Assembly: GCA_963920525.1 (NCBI GenBank)
Contig: OY986435.1
Span: forward strand, 94,871,083-94,935,082
Length of the DNA: 64,000 bases
Reading direction: 5' to 3'
Source of the DNA: Dichetophora obliterata
Lineage: Eukaryota > Arthropoda > Insecta > Diptera > Sciomyzidae
Positions 45,838-58,300 of this stretch are shown in pieces. Every line of letters begins with the position of its first letter. Within the stretch, counting starts at the first letter, position 1. The position numbers and the translations under genes were made by a program. Below the pieces are notes generated by a model that was given only the letters and a program-made list of their open reading frames with translations, was not told the DNA's origin and did no database searches.

Positions 45838-46052
45838 TGTAGTGTTATCTTATTATTACATTTTAATATTGTTTCAATTGTATGTAAAACACTTTGTTTT
45901 AAAACCACTTAGTTTTTAAGTTCTTTTTGTATTTTTTAGAATTAAGTTTTCATATTTTAAATGTATAAAAATATTTCAAAATTTTTGATTATCTAATAAA
46001 TTATTCAAACATACGAACGTTCTCGTTCTCGTGGAAATATTTAATTTCCACA
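45838..46052 (+). repeat. 5' LTR (full copy C), 215 bp
   Basis: Begins TGTAGTG and ends AATTTCCACA (TG...CA). It is nearly identical to the 3' LTR apart from the last 25 bp. It contains a TATAAAA box and an AATAAA signal, and is followed directly by the primer-binding region. Confidence 0.93.
45964..46000 (+). promoter_or_regulatory. LTR TATA box and polyadenylation signal
   Basis: TATAAAA at 45964-45970 and AATAAA at 45995-46000 are 31 bp apart. A start site about 30 bp after the TATA box would place the AATAAA at the beginning of R, an economical LTR layout. The same pair is at 51428 and 51459 in the 3' LTR. Confidence 0.6.
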
Positions 46053-46113
46053 ATTGGCGATCCTGCTCGATCCTGCGTTCCCACAATTGGCGATCCTGCT
46101 CGATCCTGCGTTC
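46053..46113 (+). promoter_or_regulatory. Primer-binding region, duplicated (33-bp direct repeat)
   Basis: Immediately after the LTR is ATTGGCGATCCTGC, the usual place and TGG start of a tRNA primer-binding site. A 33-bp unit beginning CCACAATTGGCGATCCTGCT occurs at 46048 and again at 46081, so LTR end and putative site are both duplicated. TGGCGA resembles Arg- or Ser-tRNA 3' ends, but the match beyond six bases is poor and I cannot assign the primer. Confidence 0.6.
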
Positions 46114-46374
46114 CTGTTTTCAATCATATTGGAAAACATATTGTTATCAATAACAAAAAGAATTACTGCAGAACCATCATCTCTGCTACAACTTCTCAAC
46201 CAGAAACAACAAAACCAGCTAACGACCTCTTTAATGACTGCGTAGCACAACGAACACGCTCAAAAAACAGTCTCATCCGAAGAGCCCAGCACAAGTCGTC
46301 ACAGCAACAGCAGCAGCTCATACGTTCTCACCTACTCGTCGTCACACGCTCACCTAAGCACCAATACTAGTGTA

Positions 46375-46615
46375 CCGTCAAGCAGCTATCGCACTAATAC
46401 AGCCACAAACGCTCCAACAACAACCAAAACGCAGCAGACACGGTCACTGCGTACAACAAAAGCAGCAGCGTAAACAACTAAATAACAATAACAGCAGCCG
46501 TAACAACAACAACAACCACAACCGCAACGAAAAGAGCAACAACAACAACAACGTCGGCAGCAACAACAACAACATCTACAACAACAACATTAATAAAAGC
46601 AACAACATTAACAAC
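46375..46615 (+). repeat. CAA/CAG-rich leader tract
   Basis: Low-complexity AACAAC/AGCAGC repeats in the untranslated leader. Read in frame they give Asn/Gln runs. Confidence 0.7.
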
Positions 46616-47046
46616 GCAAGCAGCGACGCCAACACAAACAGCGACGCCAACGCAAGCAGCGACGCCAACACAGACAGCGACGCCAACGCAAGCAGCGACG
46701 CCAACACAGGCAGCGACGCCAACGCAAGCAGCGACGCCAACACAAGCAGCGACGCCGACGCAAGCAGCAACGCCGACGCAGGCAGCAACGCCGACGCAGG
46801 CAGCAACGCCGACGCAGGCAGCAACGCCGACGCAGGCAGCAACGCCGACGCAGGCAGCAACGCCGACGCAGGCAGCAACGCCGACGCAGGCAGCAACGCC
46901 GACGCAGGCAGCGACGCCGACGCAGGCAACAACGCCGACGCAGGCAGCAACGCCAAGACAGGCAACGACGCCGACGCAGACAGCGACGCTGAAGTAAGCA
47001 GCGCCACCGACGCAAGCAGCGACGCCAAAGCAAGCAGTGACGCCAG
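46616..47046 (+). repeat. 18-bp minisatellite in the gypsy leader, about 24 copies
   Basis: The unit GCAGGCAGCAACGCCGAC and variants (GCAAGCAGCGACGCCAAC) repeat head to tail. Because 18 is a multiple of 3, several frames on both strands stay open (for example SNADAG repeats at 46370-47065). The repeat is GC-rich in an AT-rich element. Its position, before gag and after the LTR, suggests a leader feature, not a protein. Confidence 0.85.
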
Positions 47047-47246
47047 AAACAAAATCAGCGACTAAGGATTGGTGTTTATTTATATACACTACACAATTAG
47101 CTTTTTAGCGGATGTAAAACGATAAACCGGCGCTTATCGTTTCACAACCGTAGGCACTACACTGCACGCTAGACACACTTCAATTTTATTAATATTATTT
47201 TAAGAAATTTATTTGTAATAAAGCTAGTATTCTTTAAAACAATACA

Positions 47247-48215
47247 ATGCAACGTACTCCTACTCGGTTATCCACCTCAGGAGACGGAGATAATCATTTA
47301 ATTAATTTTGAGCCTCCTTTATTGAACCCTTTCGATGATTCATCATCTAACATTGAAGTTCATGCAACGTCAGTCAAACTCCCACAGTTCTGGACTGATA
47401 GTCCTGATGCATGGTTTATTCATGCAGAATTCCAATTTCGATCTAAAGGGATTACCACTGACCAAACAAAGTATGAATATCTTGTGACTGCACTTCCACA
47501 AGAAGTCATAGTTACGGTATTAGATTTCATACAACAACCAACTTCAACCAACTTGTATGAAGGTTTGAAGAAAGTTCTGATAAATAGACATACTTTAAGT
47601 GAGAACAAACGGTTCGATAAGATGCTATCTGACACTGAGATGGGTGACCAAAAACCATCTCAATTTTACAGATCCTTGCTTCTTTTAGCTGGTTCAACAG
47701 TCAACAAAGACTTAGTTTATAAGCTTTGGTTACGTAAACTACCTAAAAGTCTGAACATTGCTTTGACAGGATCTGGTCATAAGGAATTAGATGAGTTGTT
47801 ATTACTCGCTGATAACTTGTGGGAGGTATTAGCAGAATCTGAGGTATCTGCAATCAAGAATAACTTTAAAGTATCGAAACACATCTCTAATTCTAATGAG
47901 ATAGCAAATATTACTAAACATTTTGCAGAACAAGCATCTAAAATTTTTGAATGTTTTCAAAAACTCTCGCTTGATGTTGATGAACTTAAGAATCAACGTT
48001 TCAGTCGTCCAATTTCCAGAAGATTTAGTTCCAGAGGAACTTCAAGACGTCGATCGTCTTATAGGTCCTCTTCAGGTCAACGACCTTCCAATTGGGTATG
48101 TAAGTACCATTTCAGATTCGGTAAAAACGCACGTAAATGTGAGCAACCATGTGCATTTGTTCAAAACGACAACTTTTCACCACACAACATAACACAACAC
48201 AATTCAACAAACTAA
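47247..48215 (+). CDS. gag: gag polyprotein of the gypsy element, 322 aa, CHCC finger
   Basis: Gag forms the particle that packages the RNA. Residues 43-52 ([10 protein letters not shown]) and 56-70 begin the capsid-like region typical of this gag group, with [20 protein letters not shown] at 131-150 and LWLRKLP at 160-166. A basic Arg/Ser tract (251-280) precedes the finger C285-x2-H288-x9-C298-x3-C302, a CHCC arrangement that I associate with the CsRn1/Kabuki group of gypsy elements instead of the common CCHC. The ATG at 47247 is the first in frame and lies 1.2 kb after the LTR. The end overlaps pol by at least 67 bp in another frame. The frame is intact. Confidence 0.93.
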   Translation: MQRTPTRLSTSGDGDNHLINFEPPLLNPFDDSSSNIEVHATSVKLPQFWTDSPDAWFIHAEFQFRSKGITTDQTKYEYLVTALPQEVIVTVLDFIQQPTSTNLYEGLKKVLINRHTLSENKRFDKMLSDTEMGDQKPSQFYRSLLLLAGSTVNKDLVYKLWLRKLPKSLNIALTGSGHKELDELLLLADNLWEVLAESEVSAIKNNFKVSKHISNSNEIANITKHFAEQASKIFECFQKLSLDVDELKNQRFSRPISRRFSSRGTSRRRSSYRSSSGQRPSNWVCKYHFRFGKNARKCEQPCAFVQNDNFSPHNITQHNSTN

Positions 48216-51200
48216 AAGACTCTGTTGTCGCGACGACTGATAATAGACCCGTCATACATACACGTCGTCTTTTTGTATTTGACCCCTCTAGTAAATTAAA
48301 TTTTCTTATTGACAGTGGAGCAGAGGTATCAGTTCTACCTTCCTCAAAATTCAAAATTTCAAACAAAAAATCAGATTTGGTATTACAAGCTGCTAATGGC
48401 ACAGCAATCTCTACATTTGGAAAAAAATTATTGACACTTAATTTAAATTTACGACGTGAATTACCATTTTCATTTATTATAGCTGACATCTCCAAACCTA
48501 TTATAGGTGCAGATTTCTTGACAAAATATGGCCTTCTTATTGACCTTAAACACAAACGTCTCGTTGACCCTTTAACTAATTTATCTGTCAATACAATTTC
48601 AGCATTTTCTGAAACATCTTTACCTAAATTATTTACTATAGATAACAAGTATACACAATTACTCAAAAAATTTCCTTCTTTAATAACAGAACCCGATTAC
48701 ACAGCACCAATTAAACATCACACTGTACATCACATTGTCACTGAAGGACAATTACCTTACACAAGACCACGACGTCTAGACTTGCCAAAGTTAAAAGTAG
48801 CTAAACAAGAATTTCAGTTCTTAGTTACTTCTGGTATTTGTAGACCGTCAAATTCTCAAACATCCTCTCCATTACACCTAGTACCTAAACGGGAGCCCAA
48901 TGATTGGAGACCATGTGGCGACTACAGAAGACTTAACACAATTACAGTACCTGACCGATATCCATTACCACACATACATGATTTTTCTTTAAATTTACAC
49001 AATACATGCATTTACTCAAAACTCGATTTAGTCAGAGCATATCATCAAATACCAATGGCACCTAACGACATACACAAGACAGCAATCACTACACCTTTTG
49101 GGATGTTCGAGTTCCTCCGTATGCCATTTGGCTTGAGGAACTCAGCCCAGACATTCCAGAGGTTCATTAATGAAGTGCTACATGGACTAGATTTTATTTT
49201 CGTATACTTAGATGACATCTTGATTGCTAGTGAGACAGAAACACAACATTTCGAACATTTAACGCAAGTTTTTAGAAGACTCAATGATTACGGTTTAAAC
49301 ATAAAACCTAACAAATGTGTATTCGGAGTTGATAACATTGACTTTCTTAGCTACAATATATCTAAACACGGAATACGTCCGTCACAAGAACGTGTTAAAT
49401 GCATTCAAGATTATCCACAACCGGTAACAGTCAAACACATGCAAAAATTTATAGGTATGACAAATTACTACCACAGGTGCATTCCTAAACTCGCACACAT
49501 GCTTGAATCCATTTATGACATGGTAACAACAGCTTCGAAAACTAAAAGCAAACATTTACAGTGGACAGACACTACTTTACATGCATTTACAACAATCAAA
49601 GACAGTTTTGCCACGCAAACACTTATTAACCATGTTAATAGTAAGGCACAACTGTCGATTGCGGTAGATGCATCCATTACCGCAATAGGTGGCGTTTTAC
49701 AACAAGAACATAACAATAAACTTGAGCCTATAGCTTTCTTCTCTAAGAAACTTTCACCTGCTGAAACGAAATATAGTACATTTGACAGAGAATTACTTGC
49801 GATTTACTTAACTATTAAACATTTTCGACACTTCCTGGAAGGTAACATTTTTACAGTTTTCACAGATCACAAACCTTTAGTTAATGCATTATCTTCTAAA
49901 ACCGAACGTAGTCCTAGACAAACACGACACCTTGAATACATAGCACAATTCACTAACACAATATTACACATTAAGGGTACAGACAACTCAGTAGCAGATG
50001 CACTTTCAAGATGCGAGGTAACAGAAGTTAGAACACCCGACCTTGATCTCAAACAATTACATCAGGAACAAATCATTGACACAGAACTCAAGAGCATAAC
50101 AGACAAAACAACTTACAAGTTTGAACAAGTTGATATTCCGTTTTTAAACATAAAAATTTGGTGTGAAAATTCTACAAATAATACAAGACCATACATTCCC
50201 CAAACACTACGGAAAAGAGTTTTTGATCAAATACATAACATTTCACATCCAGGAACTAGAGGTACTAGACGACTAATCACACAACGATATTTTTGGCCTA
50301 ACATGAACACACAAATAAACAAATGGACTCAAGAATGTATTAGATGTCAAAAATCTAAGGTACATAGACACACTAAAACACTACCTCACAAGATAAACAT
50401 TCCGAGCGGTCGTTTTGAACATATTCATATTGACTTGGTTGGCCCATTACCGATTTCAAATGGTTACCGATATTTGTTTACCATAATTGACAGGAACACA
50501 CGTTGGCCTGAGGTTTATCCTCTTAAAGATACAAGGGCTAATATTATTGTTGACACGTTCCAAAGAGAGTTTATATCACGCTTTGGGGTTCCTCTGGAAA
50601 TTACTTCTGATCGAGGACCTCAGTTTACATCAACTACATTCAAAAATTTTATTACCAAATTTGGTTGCAAACACATCAAAACTTCAGCTTATCACCCACA
50701 AGCTAATGGGATGATAGAACGTTTCCATCGTCAACTCAAAGCTTCTCTTATAGCGAGCAATAACCAAAACAATTGGTACTCAGAATTACCACTAGTTCTA
50801 TTAGGGCTAAGATCCACGTTTAAAGAAGATGTTAAAGCATCCCCTGCTGAAATGGTTTATGGTCAAACACTCAGATTGCCAAGTCAGTTAGTCATTCCTA
50901 GTGAGCAAAAATTCAGTCCATCAGAAACTTTGTTCAAACTTAAAGATATTGTTGCTAATAATCAAGCACATATTTCACATCATAATCAGAATTTTAAACA
51001 ATTTGTGCCAGAATCACTCAAAACTTGTGAGTTTGTATTTGTTCGCAATGACACTATTAAAAAACCACTTCAAGAGCCATACGACGGACCATTCAAAGTA
51101 TTAGAAAAGTCTCCAAAATTTTTTAAAATTCTTAAAAACAAAAATATTATAACGGTTAATATTGATCGAATTAAGCCAGCTTTTGTTAACATTAATGTTT

Positions 51201-51301
51201 CAAAAACACTTTTTAATGCAAATAAATCAGCTAAGACAGTTCATTTTAATTTATTAGCAAACACTGTAAGACTAATACCGAATTCTTTGGAGGGGGAATA
51301 A
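48149..51301 (+). CDS. pol: pol polyprotein (protease, RT, RNase H, integrase), 1,050 aa
   Basis: The frame is -1 relative to gag, so Pol is probably made as a Gag-Pol fusion by ribosomal frameshifting in the overlap; the exact slip site is not evident, and the ATG at 48149 may not be used. Protease active site: D55 in [11 protein letters not shown]. Reverse transcriptase: [11 protein letters not shown] and YLDD (Y353-D356). RNase H: D507 (AVDAS), E548 (TFDREL) and D573 (FTDHKP). Integrase: zinc motif H-x3-H ... C-x2-C (IHNISH, CIRCQ), then catalytic D762, D821 and E857 with D,D35E spacing. The C-terminal [12 protein letters not shown] segment is the GPY/F-like module. The TAA stop overlaps the 3' LTR edge. 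No stop or frameshift was found, so it may be active. Confidence 0.95.
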   Translation: MCICSKRQLFTTQHNTTQFNKLKDSVVATTDNRPVIHTRRLFVFDPSSKLNFLIDSGAEVSVLPSSKFKISNKKSDLVLQAANGTAISTFGKKLLTLNLNLRRELPFSFIIADISKPIIGADFLTKYGLLIDLKHKRLVDPLTNLSVNTISAFSETSLPKLFTIDNKYTQLLKKFPSLITEPDYTAPIKHHTVHHIVTEGQLPYTRPRRLDLPKLKVAKQEFQFLVTSGICRPSNSQTSSPLHLVPKREPNDWRPCGDYRRLNTITVPDRYPLPHIHDFSLNLHNTCIYSKLDLVRAYHQIPMAPNDIHKTAITTPFGMFEFLRMPFGLRNSAQTFQRFINEVLHGLDFIFVYLDDILIASETETQHFEHLTQVFRRLNDYGLNIKPNKCVFGVDNIDFLSYNISKHGIRPSQERVKCIQDYPQPVTVKHMQKFIGMTNYYHRCIPKLAHMLESIYDMVTTASKTKSKHLQWTDTTLHAFTTIKDSFATQTLINHVNSKAQLSIAVDASITAIGGVLQQEHNNKLEPIAFFSKKLSPAETKYSTFDRELLAIYLTIKHFRHFLEGNIFTVFTDHKPLVNALSSKTERSPRQTRHLEYIAQFTNTILHIKGTDNSVADALSRCEVTEVRTPDLDLKQLHQEQIIDTELKSITDKTTYKFEQVDIPFLNIKIWCENSTNNTRPYIPQTLRKRVFDQIHNISHPGTRGTRRLITQRYFWPNMNTQINKWTQECIRCQKSKVHRHTKTLPHKINIPSGRFEHIHIDLVGPLPISNGYRYLFTIIDRNTRWPEVYPLKDTRANIIVDTFQREFISRFGVPLEITSDRGPQFTSTTFKNFITKFGCKHIKTSAYHPQANGMIERFHRQLKASLIASNNQNNWYSELPLVLLGLRSTFKEDVKASPAEMVYGQTLRLPSQLVIPSEQKFSPSETLFKLKDIVANNQAHISHHNQNFKQFVPESLKTCEFVFVRNDTIKKPLQEPYDGPFKVLEKSPKFFKILKNKNIITVNIDRIKPAFVNINVSKTLFNANKSAKTVHFNLLANTVRLIPNSLEGE
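51289..51298 (+). promoter_or_regulatory. Polypurine tract
   Basis: GGAGGGGGAA just before the 3' LTR is the expected primer site for plus-strand DNA synthesis. It also encodes the last Pol residues (GE) before TAA. Confidence 0.75.
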
Positions 51302-51515
51302 TGTAGTGTTATCTTATTATTACATTTTAATATTGTTTCAATTGTATGTAAAACACTTTGTTTTAAAACCACTTAGTTTTTAAGTTCTTTTTGTATTTTT
51401 TAGAATTAAGTTTTCATATTTTAAATGTATAAAAATATTTCAAAATTTTTGATTATCTAATAAATTATTCAAACATACGAACGTTCTCGTTCTCGTAAAA
51501 AAATTAATTTCCACA
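51302..51515 (+). repeat. 3' LTR, 214 bp
   Basis: TGTAGTG...TTCCACA, followed by the GGTT duplication. The TATA box is at 51428 and AATAAA at 51459-51464. Confidence 0.95.
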
Positions 51516-51519
51516 GGTT

Positions 51520-52335
51520 GCACAGCTTAGAAATTCGGTATTCGACCACAATTTAGACGTACCGTTTCAGTGATGAAATTTTATGGGAGTTGGACAAGGG
51601 GGAGGGGCACCTCTCATACAATCCAAATTGGTGATATCGAATAGCTTTGAATTTATAGGAATTCAGCTTTGGAATTCAGTTTTTGACCTCAATTTACACA
51701 TGCAGTTTCAATGATTTTTTTTTATGGGCGTTGGACAGGGAGGCCTGACATCTCCCTTACATCCCAAATTTGCAATATCGAATTGCTTTGAAGTTATAGG
51801 TTGACAGCGTAAGAAATCGGTATTCGACCTAAATTTATACATGCACTTTCATTTCTTACATTTTATGGGCGTAGGGAAAAGGGGAGTGACACTTCCCATA
51901 CAACCCAACTTTGTGCTATCAAATAGCTTTAGAGTTATAGGTCGCACAGCATCGGAATTCAGTATTTGACCAAAATTTACGCATGAAGATTTACTGATAA
52001 AATTTTTTAGAGTTTGTCGGGGGGCGTGGCACCTCCCATACAACCCAAATTTGTGTTATCGAATATATTTGGAGTTATATGTCGCACAGTTTTGGTATTC
52101 GGTATTCGACCTCCATGTACACATGCAGTTTAATTGATTACATTCTATGAGGGGTGATCAAGAGGGCGTGGCACTTCCTATACAACCCAAAATTGTTATA
52201 TCGAATAGCTTTGTGGATATAGGTCGCACAGTCTCGGAATTCAGTATTTGACCTCAATTTAGACATGCTGTTTAACTGATAACATTTTATGGGCGTTTGA
52301 ATAGGGAGAGTGGCAGCAACGCGCCGGATTTCAGC
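51520..52335 (+). repeat. Minisatellite with about 142-bp unit
   Basis: CATACAACCCAAATTTG-like words occur near 51617, 51757, 51897, 52036 and 52178. Each is followed by TATCGAATAGCTTTG, ATAGGTCGCACAG and CGGTATTCGACCTCAATTTA. One unit fragment (TTGTGTTATCGAATAGCGTT) lies directly before the gypsy element at 45417, so the retrotransposon split this array. The open frames here are by-products. Confidence 0.8.
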
Positions 52336-55300
52336 TAATAATATAATATAATATAATATAATATAATATAATATAATATAATATAATATAATATAATATA
52401 ATATAATATAATATAATATAATATAATATAATATAATATAATATAATATAATATAATATAATATAATATAATATAATATAATATAATATAATATAATATA
52501 ATATAATATAACATAATATAACATAATATAACATAATATAACATAATATAACATAATATAACATAATATAACATAATATAACATAATATAACATAATATA
52601 ACATAATATAACATAATATAACATAATATAACATAATATAACATAATATAATATAATATAATATAATATAATATAATATAATATAATATAATATAATATA
52701 ATATAATATAATATAATATAATATAATATAATATAATATAATATAATATAATATAATATAATATAATATAATATAATATAATATAATATAATATAATATA
52801 ATATAATATAATATAATATAATATAATATAATATAATATAATATAATATAATATAATATAATATAATATAATATAATATAATATAATATAATATAATATA
52901 ATATAATATAATATAATATAATATAATATAATATAATATAATATAATATAATATAATATAATATAATATAATATAATATAATATAATATAATATAATATA
53001 ATATAATATAATATAATATAATATAATATAATATAATATAATATAATATAATATAATATAATATAATATAATATAATATAATATAATATAATATAATATA
53101 ATATAATATAATATAATATAATATAATATAATATAATATAATATAATATAATATAATATAATATAATATAATATAATATAATATAATATAATATAATATA
53201 ATATAATATAATATAATATAATATAATATAATATAATATAATATAATATAATATAATATAATATAATATAATATAATATAATATAATATAATATAATATA
53301 ATATAATATAATATAATATAATATAATATAATATAATATAATATAATATAATATAATATAATATAATATAATATAATATAATATAATATAATATAATATA
53401 ATATAATATAATATAATATAATATAATATAATATAATATAATATAATATAATATAATATAATATAATATAATATAATATAATATAATATAATATAATATA
53501 ATATAATATAATATAATATAATATAATATAATATAATATAATATAATATAATATAATATAATATAATATAATATAATATAATATAATATAATATAATATA
53601 ATATAATATAATATAATATAATATAATATAATATAATATAATATAATATAATATAATATAATATAATATAATATAATATAATATAATATAATATAATATA
53701 ATATAATATAATATAATATAATATAATATAATATAATATAATATAATATAATATAATATAATATAATATAATATAATATAATATAATATAATATAATATA
53801 ATATAATATAATATAATATAATATAATATAATATAATATAATATAATATAATATAATATAATATAATATAATATAATATAATATAATATAATATAATATA
53901 ATATAATATAATATAATATAATATAATATAATATAATATAATATAATATAATATAATATAATATAATATAATATAATATAATATAATATAATATAATATA
54001 ATATAATATAATATAATATAATATAATATAATATAATATAATATAATATAATATAATATAATATAATATAATATAATATAATATAATATAATATAATATA
54101 ATATAATATAATATAATATAATATAATATAATATAATATAATATAATATAATATAATATAATATAATATAATATAATATAATATAATATAATATAATATA
54201 ATATAATATAATATAATATAATATAATATAATATAATATAATATAATATAATATAATATAATATAATATAATATAATATAATATAATATAATATAATATA
54301 ATATAATATAATATAATATAATATAATATAATATAATATAATATAATATAATATAATATAATATAATATAATATAATATAATATAATATAATATAATATA
54401 ATATAATATAATATAATATAATATAATATAATATAATATAATATAATATAATATAATATAATATAATATAATATAATATAATATAATATAATATAATATA
54501 ATATAATATAATATAATATAATATAATATAATATAATATAATATAATATAATATAATATAATATAATATAATATAATATAATATAATATAATATAATATA
54601 ATATAATATAATATAATATAATATAATATAATATAATATAATATAATATAATATAATATAATATAATATAATATAATATAATATAATATAATATAATATA
54701 ATATAATATAATATAATATAATATAATATAATATAATATAATATAATATAATATAATATAATATAATATAATATAATATAATATAATATAATATAATATA
54801 ATATAATATAATATAATATAATATAATATAATATAATATAATATAATATAATATAATATAATATAATATAATATAATATAATATAATATAATATAATATA
54901 ATATAATATAATATAATATAATATAATATAATATAATATAATATAATATAATATAATATAATATAATATAATATAATATAATATAATATAATATAATATA
55001 ATATAATATAATATAATATAATATAATATAATATAATATAATATAATATAATATAATATAATATAATATAATATAATATAATATAATATAATATAATATA
55101 ATATAATATAATATAATATAATATAATATAATATAATATAATATAATATAATATAATATAATATAATATAATATAATATAATATAATATAATATAATATA
55201 ATATAATATAATATAATATAATATAATATAATATAATATAATATAATATAATATAATATAATATAATATAATATAATATAATATAATATAATATAATATA

Positions 55301-58300
55301 ATATAATATAATATAATATAATATAATATAATATAATATAATATAATATAATATAATATAATATAATATAATATAATATAATATAATATAATATAATATA
55401 ATATAATATAATATAATATAATATAATATAATATAATATAATATAATATAATATAATATAATATAATATAATATAATATAATATAATATAATATAATATA
55501 ATATAATATAATATAATATAATATAATATAATATAATATAATATAATATAATATAATATAATATAATATAATATAATATAATATAATATAATATAATATA
55601 ATATAATATAATATAATATAATATAATATAATATAATATAATATAATATAATATAATATAATATAATATAATATAATATAATATAATATAATATAATATA
55701 ATATAATATAATATAATATAATATAATATAATATAATATAATATAATATAATATAATATAATATAATATAATATAATATAATATAATATAATATAATATA
55801 ATATAATATAATATAATATAATATAATATAATATAATATAATATAATATAATATAATATAATATAATATAATATAATATAATATAATATAATATAATATA
55901 ATATAATATAATATAATATAATATAATATAATATAATATAATATAATATAATATAATATAATATAATATAATATAATATAATATAATATAATATAATATA
56001 ATATAATATAATATAATATAATATAATATAATATAATATAATATAATATAATATAATATAATATAATATAATATAATATAATATAATATAATATAATATA
56101 ATATAATATAATATAATATAATATAATATAATATAATATAATATAATATAATATAATATAATATAATATAATATATAATATAATATAATATAATATAATA
56201 TAATATAATATAATATAATATAATATAATATAATATAATATAATATAATATAATATAATATAATATAATATAATATAATATAATATAATATAATATAATA
56301 TAATATAATATAATATAATATAATATAATATAATATAATATAATATAATATAATATAATATAATATAATATAATATAATATAATATAATATAATATAATA
56401 TAATATAATATAATATAATATAATATAATATAATATAATATAATATAATATAATATAATATAATATAATATAATATAATATAATATAATATAATATAATA
56501 TAATATAATATAATATAATATAATATAATATAATATAATATAATATAATATAATATAATATAATATAATATAATATAATATAATATAATATAATATAATA
56601 TAATATAATATAATATAATATAATATAATATAATATAATATAATATAATATAATATAATATAATATAATATAATATAATATAATATAATATAATATAATA
56701 TAATATAATATAATATAATATAATATAATATAATATAATATAATATAATATAATATAATATAATATAATATAATATAATATAATATAATATAATATAATA
56801 TAATATAATATAATATAATATAATATAATATAATATAATATAATATAATATAATATAATATAATATAATATAATATAATATAATATAATATAATATAATA
56901 TAATATAATATAATATAATATAATATAATATAATATAATATAATATAATATAATATAATATAATATAATATAATATAATATAATATAATATAATATAATA
57001 TAATATAATATAATATAATATAATATAATATAATATAATATAATATAATATAATATAATATAATATAATATAATATAATATAATATAATATAATATAATA
57101 TAATATAATATAATATAATATAATATAATATAATATAATATAATATAATATAATATAATATAATATAATATAATATAATATAATATAATATAATATAATA
57201 TAATATAATATAATATAATATAATATAATATAATATAATATAATATAATATAATATAATATAATATAATATAATATAATATAATATAATATAATATAATA
57301 TAATATAATATAATATAATATAATATAATATAATATAATATAATATAATATAATATAATATAATATAATATAATATAATATAATATAATATAATATAATA
57401 TAATATAATATAATATAATATAATATAATATAATATAATATAATATAATATAATATAATATAATTAATTAATATATATAATATAATATAATATAATATAA
57501 TATAATATAATATAATATAATATAATATAATATAATATAATATAATATAATATAATATAATATAATATAATATAATATAATATAATATAATATAATATAA
57601 TATAATATAATATAATATAATATAATATAATATAATATAATATAATATAATATAATATAATATAATATAATATAATATAATATATAATATAATATAATAT
57701 AATATAATATAATATAATATAATATAATATAATATAATATATATATATAATATAATATAATATAATATAATATAATATAATATAATATAATATAATATAA
57801 TATAATATAATATAATATAATATAATATAATATAATATAATATAATATAATATAATATAATATAATATAATATAATATAATATAATATAATATAATATAA
57901 TATAATATAATATAATATAATATAATATAATATAATATAATATAATATAATATAATATAATATAATATAATATAATATAATATAATATAATATAATATAA
58001 TATAATATAATATAATATAATATAATATAATATAATATAATATAAAATAATAATATAATATAATATAATATAATATAATATAATATAATATAATATAATA
58101 TAATATAATATAATATAATATAATATAATATAATATAATATAATATAATATAATATAATATAATATAATATAATATAATATAATATAATATAATATAATA
58201 TAATATAATATAATATAATATAATATAATATAATATAAATATAATATAATATAATATAATATAATATAATATAATATAATATAATATAATATAATATAAT

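Larger units (their letters stand above)
45444..51515 (+). mobile_element. Complete Ty3/gypsy LTR retrotransposon (CsRn1-like), TSD GGTT
   Basis: GGTT is present just before 45444 (45440-45443) and just after 51515 (51516-51519). The element has a rearranged 5' LTR region, a primer-binding region, a CAA/GAC-rich leader, gag, pol and a 3' LTR. It sits inside a 142-bp minisatellite whose units resume after it. The full LTR copy (45838-46052) and the 3' LTR (51302-51515) are identical except in their last 25 bp or so, indicating a young insertion. There is no env-like frame. Confidence 0.95.

Noticed and set aside
46370..47065. 231-codon frame rich in Asn and SNADAG repeats, and overlapping minus-strand frames
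   Set aside because: An 18-bp minisatellite keeps all these frames open. It lies in the retrotransposon leader, and gag with recognisable domains starts downstream.
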